A stretch of DNA of 64,000 nt, taken from contig NC_081414.1 of the NCBI RefSeq assembly GCF_030272615.1, positions 657,710,292 through 657,774,291 of the forward strand, written 5' to 3'. This DNA is from Cryptomeria japonica. Lineage: Eukaryota > Streptophyta > Pinopsida > Cupressales > Cupressaceae. Shown piece by piece: positions 1-13,204 of this stretch. The translations under genes were made by a program, and so were the position numbers. Positions within the stretch are counted from its first letter, which is position 1. Each line of letters opens with the position of its first letter. The notes beneath the pieces are model-generated. The model was not told the origin of the DNA. It did not search any database and saw nothing but the letters and a program-made list of their open reading frames with translations.

Positions 1-2955
1 ATTTTTTCTTCTTTTCAAAGGTGGAACTGGAGTGAGCCTTAAGCTTTGCATTGAATCTTTATTTAGTTTTCTACATGTAATATTTCTATTATTATTTTTT
101 TTTTTTTTGGAATTTTGCATTATACATTATTTAGGGCTTTTTGAGAATTTTTCGAAGAGAGTTTTCCATTATTATTTCATTGGATGAATTTTGGAGAAGT
201 TTTGCAGTGTATTGCTATGGAGAGTTTTTGGTGAATTTGGAAAAATAATTGCTTTTGGGTTTTCAAAGAGATTTTTTGTACAGTTGTTCATTGTGATTTG
301 CGTATTGGAATATTTCTTGGTTCCTGTAGATTTTTCTTGGTGTATCTGGATTGTGGTTGCGTCTTCAATTTCTTATCTTAGTTTTTAGACCATTCTTCTA
401 TATTCCAAGTTGTAGATTTTCTAATACCTTTGAATTTGATATTAATTGTATATTTGAGAAAGGAAAAGATTGTACTCTCTATGTTTGGATATTTTTTTCT
501 GGAACTTGGGGAGAATTTGAAAAATTTCTATAATCAGGAACCATGTTTATTATGTATGGGTATTTCTAAAATAATGGTTGAGATTTATTTGTGTATAGAC
601 TTTTGGTCTATCAAAATTGTCCCCATGAAAATTTATTTTCTGATATTCTGTATTCAGTCTATGAGAATAGTGGTTGATTTTGTGGAGAAATTACCTTTGT
701 GTATTTTTTATTAAAATCATGTCCTTTAGTATGAAGTTTGGATTTCTCTATGGTTATTATGGTCAGGAATTTCTTTTTGTGGTTGTGATCTTTGTTTTGT
801 AAAATTCTTGTCATGAAATCATTTCTCTTTCTTTGAATTCTCTTGTTTTGACTTTTAGAGATTAAATGCTTTCCCCTAGATCGATTTTTCGTTTTGTATT
901 TTGTCTAAGATTCTTCCTTGGTCTGAATAATCTCTATTTTTTCTTTCGAAATTTGTAAATTAACTGATTTTTCATATGTGCTAAAAGACTCCATGGATGC
1001 GCTAAAAGAATCCATGTATGGGCTAAAAGATGCATCGTATACACTAAACTAAATTTTTTTTATGTTTTTGATCTTTTTGGAATTTTGGGTTTGTTTTCGT
1101 CAGTCTAAGTTAGACCGAAGACTTGTTTTGGACTTGATATTTTTGTGATAGTTTTGTAGAATTGATTTATTTCTCTTCTAAATGAAGTTGCAAAGATACT
1201 TGATATTGTTTATGATGTGCTCTCTTGAAAATTATATTGAGCTTGAAAAATCAAATTATTATAATGCTTCAGTTTTATAATATGGGAATAAATGGATTAT
1301 GCATTATAGATGGTTATTGATTTGTGTTATATCCCTAGATCATAGGATCATAGTAAGGGAAGTGGCTTCCAATGAGTGTTGGGGTCACTGCCAAGAGGGT
1401 TCCTTGTAAGGATGTTTGGAGGACTGCCAGGAGACCTCATGGGACTTATTTGTAAATAAGTGATAACCTTAACTAATTAATTTAGGGGTTTGGTAGTTTT
1501 CACATTAATAAGATAATAATATGTGTTGTAGTACCCCACTCATGATCTAGAGTACTATTATAGTCTCAGGACGAGATTGGGAAAGCCTTGATGACATGAT
1601 TATACTCCCTTGTCTTCATGAGAGATTGAGTTGGTTCCGCATGAGTGTCACCTACATAGAGGTTCCACATAAGGATGCTTGGAGGTATAGACTACCAAGA
1701 GGTTCACATTAAGGATGCTTAGATTTCTAGTTGTCAGCATGCGATGACACTTCTCCCTACAGATTTTTCCTTGGTCTCAGCCTTGTTTCATGGAAGTCAT
1801 CGTCATTTGCCTTTATCTAGATTTCAGCCTATGTCTTGTATTATTTTATTTTCTTTGGAAGTTTGGTGTCAATTTAAGCTTAGTGTGTGTGGGGGGTTGG
1901 TACTTTTGGTTCCACATGGTCGAGTGGTTTATGCCTTTGTTCCATTGGGATATTATCTATACGTTGGATGGTTGTGAGTGTGATGGATGTTTCTATTTAT
2001 TTAGATCTCATTCTATATGATTATTAATTTGTATAAGGAGATGCATATTTATGATAGGATACTTGTACATGATGTAATATATAATCTTGTGGTGACTTAT
2101 GTAATGTTGTTAGTGAAACATGGATGTAGATTGTATATGGACATTGATCATTTATGGATATTGTGTACTATTCAATAGTGATGTTATGATACCCTAGGGA
2201 ACATGAAAATGTAAGATGTGGATTATAAAATTGGAAGATTATTACATGTATATATGTTTATTCCATTTGTGCAATTAGTTTCATATGTTCATGTTCATGT
2301 TGTATTTGTAACTTGAAATAATTAATGTAAAGATGTGGCTCGATTTGAGTATTTCTTATCTTTTAAAAAAATTATCCTTATTTTCCTAGATTAAGTGTTA
2401 GTTTCTCTAGGGTTTCATGGTGGACATTACACTAGTGGATGATTTTTAAAATAAAACATGTGTTGGCAGGTAGAGTCGACAATCAAATACAATAAATCTT
2501 CCATAAACTAAGATATTACCAAATATAATAAATCTTCCATGGTTCAATAAGAAGATGATGAAATCTTCCATTAACCAAGGTTATCACCAAATATAATAAA
2601 TATTCATACAACCGAAATAGGCAATACAATCTTGAAAATATTATTAGCTTTATTATGCATGTTAGTTAATGCCATTTTTAAGAGTATATAACAACATGAA
2701 AGGTCAATCTGAAAAATAATTTATAGCACTATATTCTAATATGCCCCATTGATGCCCATGGAAGACTAAGTTTATTTAAAACCACATCTTTCAAATTATA
2801 TGAAGGTTATACACAAAACCCACTATAAATCATTTTTGTTAATTGTTGACTGTTATTGAGATTTGGGTTTACTGTAAATCATTTTTGGTAGTACATGTTT
2901 ACCATGTAGTGTCTTGGAGCACAATTATGAAGTGCAACATAAGAAAAATAATATT
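1..2955. other. AT-rich non-coding stretch, no gene recognised
   Basis: Short open frames at 191-714 and 1744-2020 have no recognisable motif and low-complexity composition, so I do not call genes. Two small repeats are visible. At 979-1045 the phrase GCTAAAAGA followed by (T)CCATG/TGCATC occurs three times about 25 bases apart. At 1380-1720 the phrases CCAAGAGG and AAGGATG(T/C)TTGGA recur in a diverged direct repeat. At 2485-2605 the phrase CCAAATATAATAAAT followed by TTCCAT or TTCAT recurs. These look like remnants of old repeats. Confidence 0.5.
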
Positions 2956-2961
2956 TTATGA

Positions 2962-3265
2962 GTCAATGGGCCCTTGGTCTACAGGTGAAGTTGAATAGCT
3001 CCAAATGAGCCCACCAGGGATCAAGTCTTGTTGAGTGCAATGCTCTGACATCAATAGGGATGAGGTCAGGATCATACCCTAGGTGAATTTGGTGTAATGG
3101 ATACCCCTCAGTCCTTGGCTCTTACCCAAAGAGGCTCTAGCCTATTGTCTTGTGCTCCCATATCAGGTGGAATTTTTTTTTGTGAAGGCACTCGTTGGGC
3201 TAGTGGCTTTGTGCCCTTGCTGGGTTGCCATGCTTGCAGGTCTGGACCTCCATTAAAAAAAACTA
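2962..3265 (+). mobile_element. Candidate tRNA-derived SINE
   Basis: About 300 bases, more GC-rich than their surroundings. They begin with a possible pol III box A (TGGTCTACAGG, near 2979) and, about 30 bases on, a possible box B (GGATCAAGTCT, near 3016), and they end in an A-run at 3254-3262. Length, spacing and A-tail fit plant SINEs. The box B match is only partial and I could not define a clean target-site duplication, so this may be another small repeat. Confidence 0.4.
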
Positions 3266-3739
3266 ATAATAAACTATGGACAATAATTTTTTGATTGAAA
3301 ACTTCTAAGAAAGGCTGAGTGATTGAAGAATAATAATAAAATCTAGACAATAATTCCTTCCCGATGCATACATACTTTGAGCTATGTGGATATTGTCTCT
3401 TGTATAACTTTAGGTATTATAATATTTCTTGTGTTTAGATAATTTTATTAGATTTGTTTTTAGTTAATATTTTAATATTTGGACATGAATTTAGTGACTT
3501 ATTTTCATTGGTTCTTCTTTCTTTATAATGATTTTGTAGACCTTATTGAGGTTTACTTTGGGAGAGAAGGATGACGACCATTATTAAATCTCATATATCT
3601 TAACACTGCATAATTTTATTTAATTGATATTTATTATTTTTATCATAAAATTATAAATTTATGATTTTAAATATAATGATTTTTATTTTTTTTTCATATC
3701 TCGTATAGTTAATGGTTAGAAACAAAATGAATATCAAGA

Positions 3740-6700
3740 TTTCTTATTTATTGTTATTTTGCTTTAAACTATTACAATGTTAAAATAAATATCCTTATAG
3801 TAATTTCTAGATTATATTTATGTTCATTTTATGTGTATTTTAATATAATTATAAATAAAAAATTAGTGTAATAGTGTATTAATTAGTTAGGCTAATTCTA
3901 TAATTATTTTCCATCTCCAATTACTCATATCGCTACATCTTATTGTGTCGTATGAATTTTTTTGTTTGTTCTCATGCACTTGAAATTTATGGAGCCTCCA
4001 TGTCTACACATTTATTCCCCACACATATATTATCATTTACTTATCTTTTGTTTAATTGCAAGGGCATGAATTTGATTTCTATCTATCAATCTAACTCTTG
4101 AATTAAAAAATTTAAATTCAAAGTTGGTTGATTTGTGCCTATTTCATTCCTACCCTAAGATGGCTTGACAAGTGTTTTGTATGATTATTGCTATACTAAT
4201 GTTTGAAGATATTCATTTGGACATTAATTCATATCCATAAACCATTGAATAAACATTCACATGTAAAGAGAGTTTATTAGATAAATACATTAATTGATGT
4301 GCTAAAAGGGGCAACACTTACTTTCTAATCACCATCTAGAATATTTACATTGTATTTTTTGATCTTTAACATCTCCATAAAGCTAGTCTCTCTTTGGAGT
4401 CCACCTAGGAGAAGTTGTCCCTAGTGATTTGACAACATCCTTAAGGTATTTTAAATGTTGCTAGTCCTTGAAAACAAATAATTGAAGAAATAATATACTA
4501 GGTACTAATTGCTCAATCACCAAGATTAGACTCATGAGACACATGATAGATCCATACTTTGAAAATGGAACTCAATCCATTGATTTGCCTATGAGATAGT
4601 GATAGTTTAGCACAACATCCCAAACAATGAGCACACCTTATTATTGTCTACTTTTGTGATCACAATTTAGATATTTTCACATCATTAGGTTGTATTCTTC
4701 CTCAAAATTCCACAAAATAAATACCCCAAACCCTTTCATTTTCTTTCCTTTCTTAGAATTTAATTTTAAATTATCCATTTCCATATAATTCAAATTATTC
4801 ATCTAGGTTAGTTTATGCTTATATTCATGCATTTCATTTGGTTAGCCTAGATTACTTCTAGCATAGAAAAGATTATTTTCTAGTGTATTTTAGTGAATCT
4901 ATCTCATCTTATGCCACCCTAGGGTTTTACTATAGGTTTTGTACCTGCACTATTTTTTGGTTTGATATCTATATGTTATACTTCATTATCACTTTAAATC
5001 TTGTGAGGATTTGTGTTATTTTCATTTCTACTTCATTAAAATGCACATTTTATTTTAGGGTTAATTTTTATTGTTGGGTATCTCTTTTCATGACCATACC
5101 CACCCTTACATACTCCATTAGGGTTTCATTTTTAGATCTAAATTACCTAACTCACCAAAGTGTATAAAGATGAGCAACCTATAATGACAACAAATGAGGA
5201 AGATGAGACTTGTATAAATATAATTTATGTTTGAGAGTGGATAAGAGGTCTTTCAATCAAGGAATTTTGACACATCATAATATTATTACATAAAGGGAGG
5301 AAAGAGAAGTCTTCCCCACTCAAAATTACTTTCCCTCAAACAAGTTCAAATTAGGATGCTCCAAAATTCATGATGCTCCTCACATGGCATCGTCATCAAG
5401 GTCTTTCCATTAGAATAGACACCCAGTAATCTCTTAGCTCCTCATCTTCCCTTTTTTCACATCCATAACTAAGTCCAAAATAAAAGTTAATTTTCCTTCT
5501 TCATCCAATAGAGTGATACACCAAACATTGAAGACATTGTAAACTCTTCTTTTCTCAAGTAGTTCCAAATTGTATGCTAGTTGACCAATTTATCTCAATG
5601 TTTTTTAGGACTTGTAGAAATGAGCTCTAAGATTTCCTACTCTACTTATAATAGTGGATGATTTTCTATAGGGATATAGGTACACAAACTCCTTGTTTGG
5701 ACCACCTTAAATACCCTATGCTAAATTGATATTTCTAATTTTTATAATTTGAAACTGAATTAGGTAAATTTATAATCCTATATTTTATTGATGGCTTGGG
5801 CTACTTATGATCCTTATCTTCCATCAAAGTGTGCTCATATAAATATTAAGATGGGAACGTAATATAATGAGAATAAAATTTATATTTATGCTTCTATTGA
5901 AAATAATATATGAATAATTCTCATTATGATAAATTTATAATTATATAACTAAAATTACACTCATGACAAAGAAATTTAATAAATTAGCTTGTTAGTTTGG
6001 CCAACATTAAAAATCCTACACAAAGTTATCTAATATGATTTAAAATATCTTCATCGATTATACATAATGATATGAAATTTTATAAGCTATTAGAGCTCAA
6101 ATTTCTTCATCTACTTTGTCAATATGATATCTCCTCTTCGTTTTCTACTTGATTATGTAAAAATATTGATTGAAGTCTAATGTTTAATATTAGGTCAAAT
6201 ATATAGTAAAAATCAATGTGATTCAATAAAAAGAGAGAAATGAGATATTTAATAAGTATAAAACAAATTATACCATGATAAACTCTACCTTCATTTAGAT
6301 ACACCCATTATATATTAAGATTCTTCAATGGCTTATACATATCTCATATTATATTTGCCATGTTTTACTCTCACTTATCATCTTATTTATTTCATATACA
6401 TTTAATTCATATATTTCGTACTCTTATCTCCCATGTTTTACTTCTCTATATAGCCTCTAAATGCATTTTCACAATTCCACATGTTCCATAATATATTTTA
6501 ATAATAATACTTAATTATCTTATTCTCGAGAATTCAACTTTTTATTTAATTATCTTTTATATTTCTATATCTTATTTAACTATACTAGACATTGTATTTA
6601 GGGCTATATGACTTGTATATATGAGTCTATAAATGCTCTAAATTATATTTGTGGTACTTGAAAACCTTATATATCTAGCCAACACTACCATTGGCCCATA

Positions 6701-7770
6701 TTTTACATTACTCCTACTAATGTTATCAAGCCCCATAGTAGTTCTCCCACATTAACTAGTATATACCATATATTGTTTATCCTTTTTTCAACCTCCCACC
6801 TTCTAAATTACCTTCATACCTATCTTATCCACCACTATTTGACTAATCACAACTACTCTTGGTGATTGTATTCCTACATCTACCATCCTCTCTCACAAAA
6901 TGTCTATTCCTTATTATATCCCTATATCAACTCCCATGGAGACATTTCATTGTCCTTCTTATTCTATGTCCCTTTCTTAAATTATCATCTCTTTCATTCC
7001 ACATATTTCTCAAACCTATCCAACCTCTACCTATTCCCATGCACATGCTTTTTTATTCTTACTCTTCTATTTCACTTTCCTAGCCTATTACCCCTTTCAT
7101 CCCTCATACTTATCACACCTATTCATATACACACAATAGTGGATTTAAGCCTTCTCTTATCAAACATCGATCCTTCAACCTATATGTGCCAATTCATAAT
7201 GAAAATAATGGAAGTAAGAAACAATAGAAAAGGTTATGAAGAATTCAATGATGAAACCTTTTTTCTTAATTTATAATGCCAAGAGTGATATTAATTCACA
7301 TTTAATATCATTTATATGGGAAAAAAATTATATGTTAATTATTTCTATGAAATTTTAAGGGTTATATGTTATAGAATGGTGTTTTTACTACCCTTTTTAG
7401 GAATCAAAGGATGAATGCCATTTTTCTTGATTTCCTTCCCTTTTTTGTATTTGAACTCTTTTAAAATCGCCACTTATAACTAATATGAGATAGTTTAAGT
7501 AAGTTTCCCATGAGTCAAATTTCTTCAAGTATTTCCTTATTTCCTTGTGCCATTACCAATATTGTAATAGTTCAAAGAAATCCAAAAGATTCAATGTCTC
7601 ATGTATTTTATAATAAAATCCTAAGTCTATGCAAGTTGTTATATTTTTATAGTTGCAGGTTTATCCATCCCAATAAACAATTCATCCATCCTCACCTTTT
7701 CCCTTCATCCTTATCAAATCATTGGACTTCCCATTTTTGGAATGCCTTATATGTCATACACAACCTCTAA
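3740..7770. repeat. Old dispersed repeat, copy A
   Basis: This AT-rich non-coding block is similar to two other places in the window. 3740-4515 matches 36590-37201 continued at 42237-42350. 6100-7760 matches both 42350-43745 and 45480-47032. Anchors shared by the copies include TTAGATAAATAC, TTGCTAGTCCTT, TTATCTTATTCTC, CCTTCATC(C)TTATCAA and the order of many shorter words. Copy A has about 1.9 kb (4515-6420) that copy B lacks, so either A has an insertion or B a deletion. No coding capacity is seen; the parent element is unknown. Confidence 0.75.
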
Positions 7771-8936
7771 TTTATTTGGTGTTAAGCATTTTTCTATCTT
7801 TTTGAATCCTGTGGACCTCCTCTATTTTTTAACTCGAGTCAGTTTTTCCTTAATTTGTTTTAAAAAGTTGTAGTTGTAGGATTTCATCTGATTTAGTTCT
7901 TGTATCCTGTCATCTCATTCCCCCAATTTTGAAAGTTTTCAAATATTTTTTGTCCAAATTTCAAACATCCCTTCACACCATGCCATCTTCACCAACTCCA
8001 ACCTCCTAAATTAGAGACCTTTACATTGAGTACTCTTTTAGTGTTGGAATTTTGAATTTCCCTCTCCCCAAGTACTTTTCATAATGTATGTGTAACCCCC
8101 AACCTTTGACATTCCAACATTCTCTCACCTTCTTCAGTAATTTTTTTATTTAGAATTTCACCATTCCACATTCCTTCAATGGTACAAGTTATCTTTGACC
8201 CTTGATGATTAAAACTCTCATAATTTTTACTATCCAAACTTGATTTCCCCTCAGTACATACCAAAGTCAAAATTATGACTAAATTTGTTATATTGACCAC
8301 TAGAAAATTTTTTCTCCACCTAGAAACAATTATTCTTTAAAATGGTTTGGATTTCCATGTAGGTTACAACCAATAAAGATAAAATTAAGCCAAATTCCTC
8401 AAATGCTTTGTTCAATCTCTAAAGTAGCTCAATAATATTACATTATTTTTCAAGAATCATTATTTTATCAAAAGAATATAAATTTGATGAGAATAACAGA
8501 TATAAGTAGCATGTATATTGTATTTAATATGAGATTTAAGATTTTTAATCTTGATGGTCTTCAATATATCTCTCACCACAATATTTGCAACAAATTTTAT
8601 GGATCAACCATACCATATCACTCCAAATTTAGATGGATCATGAATGTATTAAGCGATTTGTAGGTAAATGAGGCTCCTTGCTTCCATGATATTTGAACTC
8701 ATTTCCTAGTAGAACTATCACATGTTTTCAATATTAATTATAATACATCAATAATTATGAGAATGGGATGATGGGTTTTCTAATATCATCCAAATTTTTA
8801 TCATCCTTATGTTGTCATCTACAAGTTGGATACCAAAATGAAAGATATTATATACCAATTTGATTTTTCATGTAAATTTTCAGTCATCAAGCCAACTCAC
8901 TGGTTTACTAATATATAACTATCTTATAGGGCATTA
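7771..8936. other. AT-rich spacer, nothing recognised
   Basis: No long open frame, repeat or RNA gene was recognised between the end of repeat copy A and the left end of the CACTA element. The last three bases before that element, GTA at 8937-8939, are its target-site duplication. Confidence 0.5.
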
Positions 8937-8939
8937 GTA
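8937..8939. repeat. Left target-site duplication (GTA) of the CACTA element
   Basis: The triplet GTA directly precedes CACTA at 8940 and is repeated directly after TAGTG at 32549-32551. Three-base duplications are the rule for CACTA insertions. Confidence 0.8.
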
Positions 8940-9625
8940 CACTAATATATTTGGCCTCAAATTTCGACGAGCATTTCTGACGACCTATGCGATTTCTTTT
9001 GCTTTGTTGGATTGAATTTTTTTTAAAAAATTGCCCCGTGTTCGTCGAAATTCCTACATGGTAAAATTTCACATTGGAATTCTGACTAAAACCAAAGTCT
9101 TGAAATTTCACCTCAGCATTCCGATGAAGATGGATTTTACCTGTTGATCAGCATATGTTGGTCTGATGATTTTCACACCCTCTAGTTGTCTTCTTACTCA
9201 TCGGGATAATATAAGCCAATGACCTATCTTCCTGTTGATCGATGTGAGTTATCCTGCTAGTCTCATCGGTCATCGGGATAGCTTAAAATGTATTCAAGCA
9301 ATGGGCATGATTTCCCCGATGTCTTTTCCCTTGGCGTAGCTCCTCCCAATACGTTATGTCTCCTTAGCATAAGCTTTGACCCTATATCCTCTTAACCTTT
9401 TCTGATGATTTTTACTTTTACTAGTGTCCATGGGGAAAAGTATTACTGATAGCATCATCGCCTATCGGCAATACATGATCTCTGCTTTGCCGCTAGTGTA
9501 CGTTATGCCGATGGACTTCTCTTGTGTATTATATCCCGATGACATGCTTCTAGTTGTGTTACCATCGGGTTGACTTTTGTTGATAGTGCAGATTTCATAT
9601 TTCACATCAAAATTCTAATGAACAC
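8940..9625. repeat. Left terminal and subterminal repeats of the CACTA element
   Basis: After the CACTA terminus come ATTTCGACGAGCATTT and a facing TTCGTCGAAATTCC, then many copies of CATCGG, CCGATG and ATCGGGATA up to about 9560. Subterminal motif clusters of this kind bind the TNPA-type protein in En/Spm elements. The same motif class recurs at 16440-16930 and at the right end (31765-32548). Confidence 0.75.
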
Positions 9626-9773
9626 ATGGTATTTTTAAAACAAGAGTAACTACGTGTCATCATTATACGCTGGCTCATCAAGGTTCAAAAATTGGGAGGA
9701 AGCAGGCAGAATTATTGCACATAGATGTTGATGAAGAATTCGCCCGTGGAAACGGCAAGCAACCTTTTCTCGT

Positions 9774-10640
9774 TCACAATCCTCTCTTTCTCTTTGTCAT
9801 GAGTCCCTGTTGAGAATCAAATGCGAAACTCTTTGTTGAAAATTTGGTGCACATGGGAAGCAAACCATTGGAGCTGGAAACCGTAAACCCTAGCGAATTC
9901 ACTCTACTTTTACTCACCAAATTCAAATTAAAAAAATTGAAGCAACAAATGGCGGTGCCATTAACACAATGACCATCACCATTGTTGTTACTACCTCTTA
10001 CCTCCTGCGCTTCATGTTGTGTACTATACAAGAGGTTGGTCCTTTCATTCTTGTCATAAAGATATTTTTGCAAGTTCCTTTTCTTTCCTTGCATACTCTT
10101 GTTCACTTTGTTTAATGGTATTGGCTTTGGCAAAATATGGATCCTCAACCTCATTAACTTCTCCATTTTGTGGCTGCCAGTTATAAAGATAAGTCACTGG
10201 ACAAACCAATCGCCCAAGTTATGATTCACTATCTTTCTATCATGAAAATCTTTAGGTCTTGATTTAGTTACAATTTGATCTTGTGTAATGAGAATCCCAA
10301 ACAAAAGTCAACAATTGAACATGTTGCTCCTCCCCTTGGCTGCTTCTGACGTTAAGCCTCAATTCATCGGACCATATACCCCAAAAACGTCCACATAATA
10401 AGATTAAATGCATCAATAATGAGTAAAAATTAAAATTAGGGCACAATTGCTGCAAATAGATGCTCGCCAACAACTGTACAAGAGGTTGGTCCTTTCATTC
10501 TTGTCATCAAGATTGTTTTGCAAGTTCATTTGCTTTCCTTGTATTCTCTTATTCACTTTGTTTAATGGTATCCTCTTTGGCAAAGTATAGATCCTCAACC
10601 TCCTTAACCTCTCCATGTTGTGGATGTAAAGACAAGTTTC
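9774..10640 (-). pseudogene. Decayed, duplicated fragments of the CACTA passenger gene family
   Basis: Two minus-strand segments, about 10025-10180 and 10465-10625, are copies of each other. Both encode a peptide with the words LPK.IPLNKVNK and DKNERTNLLYS. Between them, 10264-10400 encodes FYSLLMHLILLCG followed by GEEQHVQLLTFVWDS. That closely matches the larger pseudogene nearby (FYSLLMHLVF and GEEQLVQLWTFIWDS at about 15190-15345, minus strand). So this stretch holds a second, broken relative of the main passenger gene. A further short duplication (CCCTCAAAATAGCCCTTTG) occurs at 10695 and 10875. The protein family is unrecognised and the fragments cannot be functional. Confidence 0.65.
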
Positions 10641-11084
10641 TTCATACCTTCTAGAGGGGTGAACAATTCTCTACGACTATAAACCCTTCAAGCCCTCAAA
10701 ATAGCCCTTTGTATGTAAGCAGTTTTTCTAGGTCCAAGGCCAGCTACAAATTGCAGAGGAGAAATCATCCATTCATGTGATGTTGCTAGGTTTATGTCAA
10801 CACCAACTTGGTTGGTTACTGTAACTATTACCTATTTGATAATTTGCTGCAACTCTAAACCCTTCCAGCCCTCAAAATAGCCCTTTGTATGGAAGCAACT
10901 TTTATATGATTATTTAGGACTCTATGGGCAGTTGGTTGTATAATTTTCCCCACTGAAAGGGTCTCTTCATTTTTTCCAGTTAGTAGATAAAATTTCTCAT
11001 CATGGGATGGCTCTTTATTTCATAGTAGCAAAAATAGTTTGGGGAAAAAATCAGCAAACCAAAACTATTCGATTTTTTTTCAAA

Positions 11085-11910
11085 AAATTGTGGAAAAATT
11101 AAAAAAAAATCAAATTAAAAAAAAAACATAACAAATTGTAGGCGTAGAGACAAAAACTATTTTTAAATAAACCTAAGGGAATTTCCATAGAATAGAGACA
11201 TAAAGAGAAACTAAAATAGAGTTTAACCCATGAATTGTAAAAAAATAATTTTTGTTGTTTATATTCATATTGTTGATTCAATCTTTATGTCAGCAAGAGT
11301 TTTGGCTTTTTATTCGATGCTCGTTGTTCCACACTTCTAGCATATTCCTCAATATCAAGGGCCTTTAACACATGGGGATATTTTTTGACATGTTCAACTG
11401 CCATTTCTTGTTTTTCCTCATCCATATCATCTATATCCTGTCTTGCATCTTAACAGTATACATCCTCAGCCATTTTCTTGGCTAGTTCATGTGCATCAAT
11501 ACAAATCGGAAAAAAATCAGATTTAAAAAAAACATAACAAATTGTAGGCATAGAGACAAAAACTAATTTAAAAAAAAACTTTAGCGCATTTCCATAGCAT
11601 AGAGATATAAAGAGAAACTAAAATAGAGTTTAACCCATGAATTTTACAAAGTTATTTTTTGTTGTTTACATTCATATTGTCGATTCAATCTTTATGTCAA
11701 CAAGAGTTTCCCGCTTTTTATTGGATGTCCGTTGTTCCACACTTCCAGAATATTCATCAATATCAAGGGCCTTTAACACATGGTGATATTTTTTGACACG
11801 TTCAACTGCCATTTCATGTGTTTCCTCATCCATATTATCTATATCCTGTCCCACATCTTCACAGTATACATCCTCGGCCATTTTCTTGGCTAGTTCATGT
11901 GACACAAGTT
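11085..11910 (-). repeat. Tandem duplication of about 415 bp in passenger DNA
   Basis: The segments 11085-11500 and 11505-11910 are direct copies, estimated by eye at roughly 90 percent identity. Shared words include ACAAATTGTAGGC, GAGAAACTAAAATAGAG and TCAAGGGCCTTTAACACATG. The right copy holds a 90-codon minus-strand open frame (11672-11944). The left copy has the same frame broken. The duplication therefore multiplied a coding 3' end. Confidence 0.85.
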
Positions 11911-11944
11911 TTGGAAGAATTATCATAAATTTCATTTGAACCAT
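11672..11944 (-). pseudogene. C-terminal exon-like frame of a passenger gene
   Basis: A 90-codon minus-strand frame with acidic, helix-friendly composition (words MDEETHEMAVERVKK and DIDEYSG) and a natural stop. The family is not recognised. It lies about 1.3 kb downstream, on the same strand, of the long passenger pseudogene, so it may be that gene's last exon or part of a relative. A diverged duplicate sits at about 11300-11480. The open frame suggests past coding; I see no evidence that it is expressed. Confidence 0.4.
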
Positions 11945-12354
11945 TGGATCTTTCTATAAAATGGAAGATAAGTCTGTAATAATGATATCAAGAGACTGAC
12001 CGAAGTGATTGACTTCATTACAAGATAAGGAAAGCCTTTGTCATGTTTGTCTTCCTCAAAGTATTGTTGGTGCCTATTAAGTTGTTGTCTTGTAAGGGTG
12101 TTTTGAAGATTGAGAAGAGACTTTTGATGGGTATTAATCCCATGTTGTTAAGCATGCCTGATTGGAATTGAATGTTTCGAAGGTTTATGTCAGTTCAATT
12201 AAATAATTACTGAAAACTTTGAATTACTTGCTTGTAAATGAATGCTTTCAATAAAAGGTTACTTTATTATAAGTATAATTTCTTAATTGAGATTACTTTG
12301 AAAATACCTGATTAAATTATCTTCAAATAATAGTAGACTAGTGCCTTCATCCCT

Positions 12355-12975
12355 GACATAATGTTGCAATTAGTCTTACTGAATTTAACTTTTCTCTAAA
12401 AGACAAATAAGACATAATCAACCTTGACATCCAATCCTTCAAACTGATAATCAAACTAAAACTTAACTCAAACTATAATAACATGGGACAACACGTTAAA
12501 ACAATCTAAATGGATAGATTTATCACAGGGAACTAATCAAACAATCAAAAAGATAAATCCCATTTGAGATAAAAAGCACTTTAGCTTTGTATTGAAATAA
12601 ACATAAGATAATCAACTAATTACATATAGCACAATGTATTTTCACCAGTTTGGCATTACTAGAAAATAAACCAAGATCATCATGTCAAAGGCATCTATAT
12701 GAGTTGTAATCAAAATATAATATGCAATTAGTCATATTGAATTTAACTTTACTCTGAAAGACCAATAAGACGATTTGAAGCTTGCCAACCAATCCTTCAA
12801 ACTGATATTCAAACTGAAAAAAATAATCTCAATCACAACAACATAAGATAGCACATTGAAGCAATCTAATTGAATATATTTATCATAGGGAACTAATCAA
12901 TCAATTGAAAATGTAGATACCATCAAAGATGAAGAAAACTTGATCTTTATATTGAAAATAGATAATAAAACCAGA
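12355..12975. repeat. Diverged tandem duplication (unit about 360 bp)
   Basis: 12360-12610 and 12718-12970 align throughout: GCAATTAGTC.TA.TGAATTTAAC, CCAATCCTTCAAACTGAT, TTTATCA.AGGGAACTAATCAA and later words occur in the same order and spacing. No coding frame is evident. It is the third local duplication within 3 kb of passenger DNA. Confidence 0.75.
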
Positions 12976-13204
12976 TGATTTCAATAAATATCATCATGCA
13001 CCAACTTGATACTGTCTTTCTTAAAAACAAACTCCATAAGCATTGCATAAAAGATTGTCTTGACAGAGTAAAAAATATAGATGAGATTCAATTCCACAAT
13101 GAAAGGGAATACCCTTTCATTTGGAATTAAAATTAACTAAGTCTAACTAAAGACTAACTACCTAAAAACTAACATTTCCTTGAGACATTTTTAAAAATCA
13201 AGTC

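Noticed and set aside
191-714. Three overlapping Phe/Leu-rich frames near the window start
   Set aside because: T-rich sequence without motifs, splice signals or codon bias.
6859-7276. Frames with Ser/Leu/Pro composition
   Set aside because: Within repeat copy A; the equivalent parts of copies B and C do not keep the frame.
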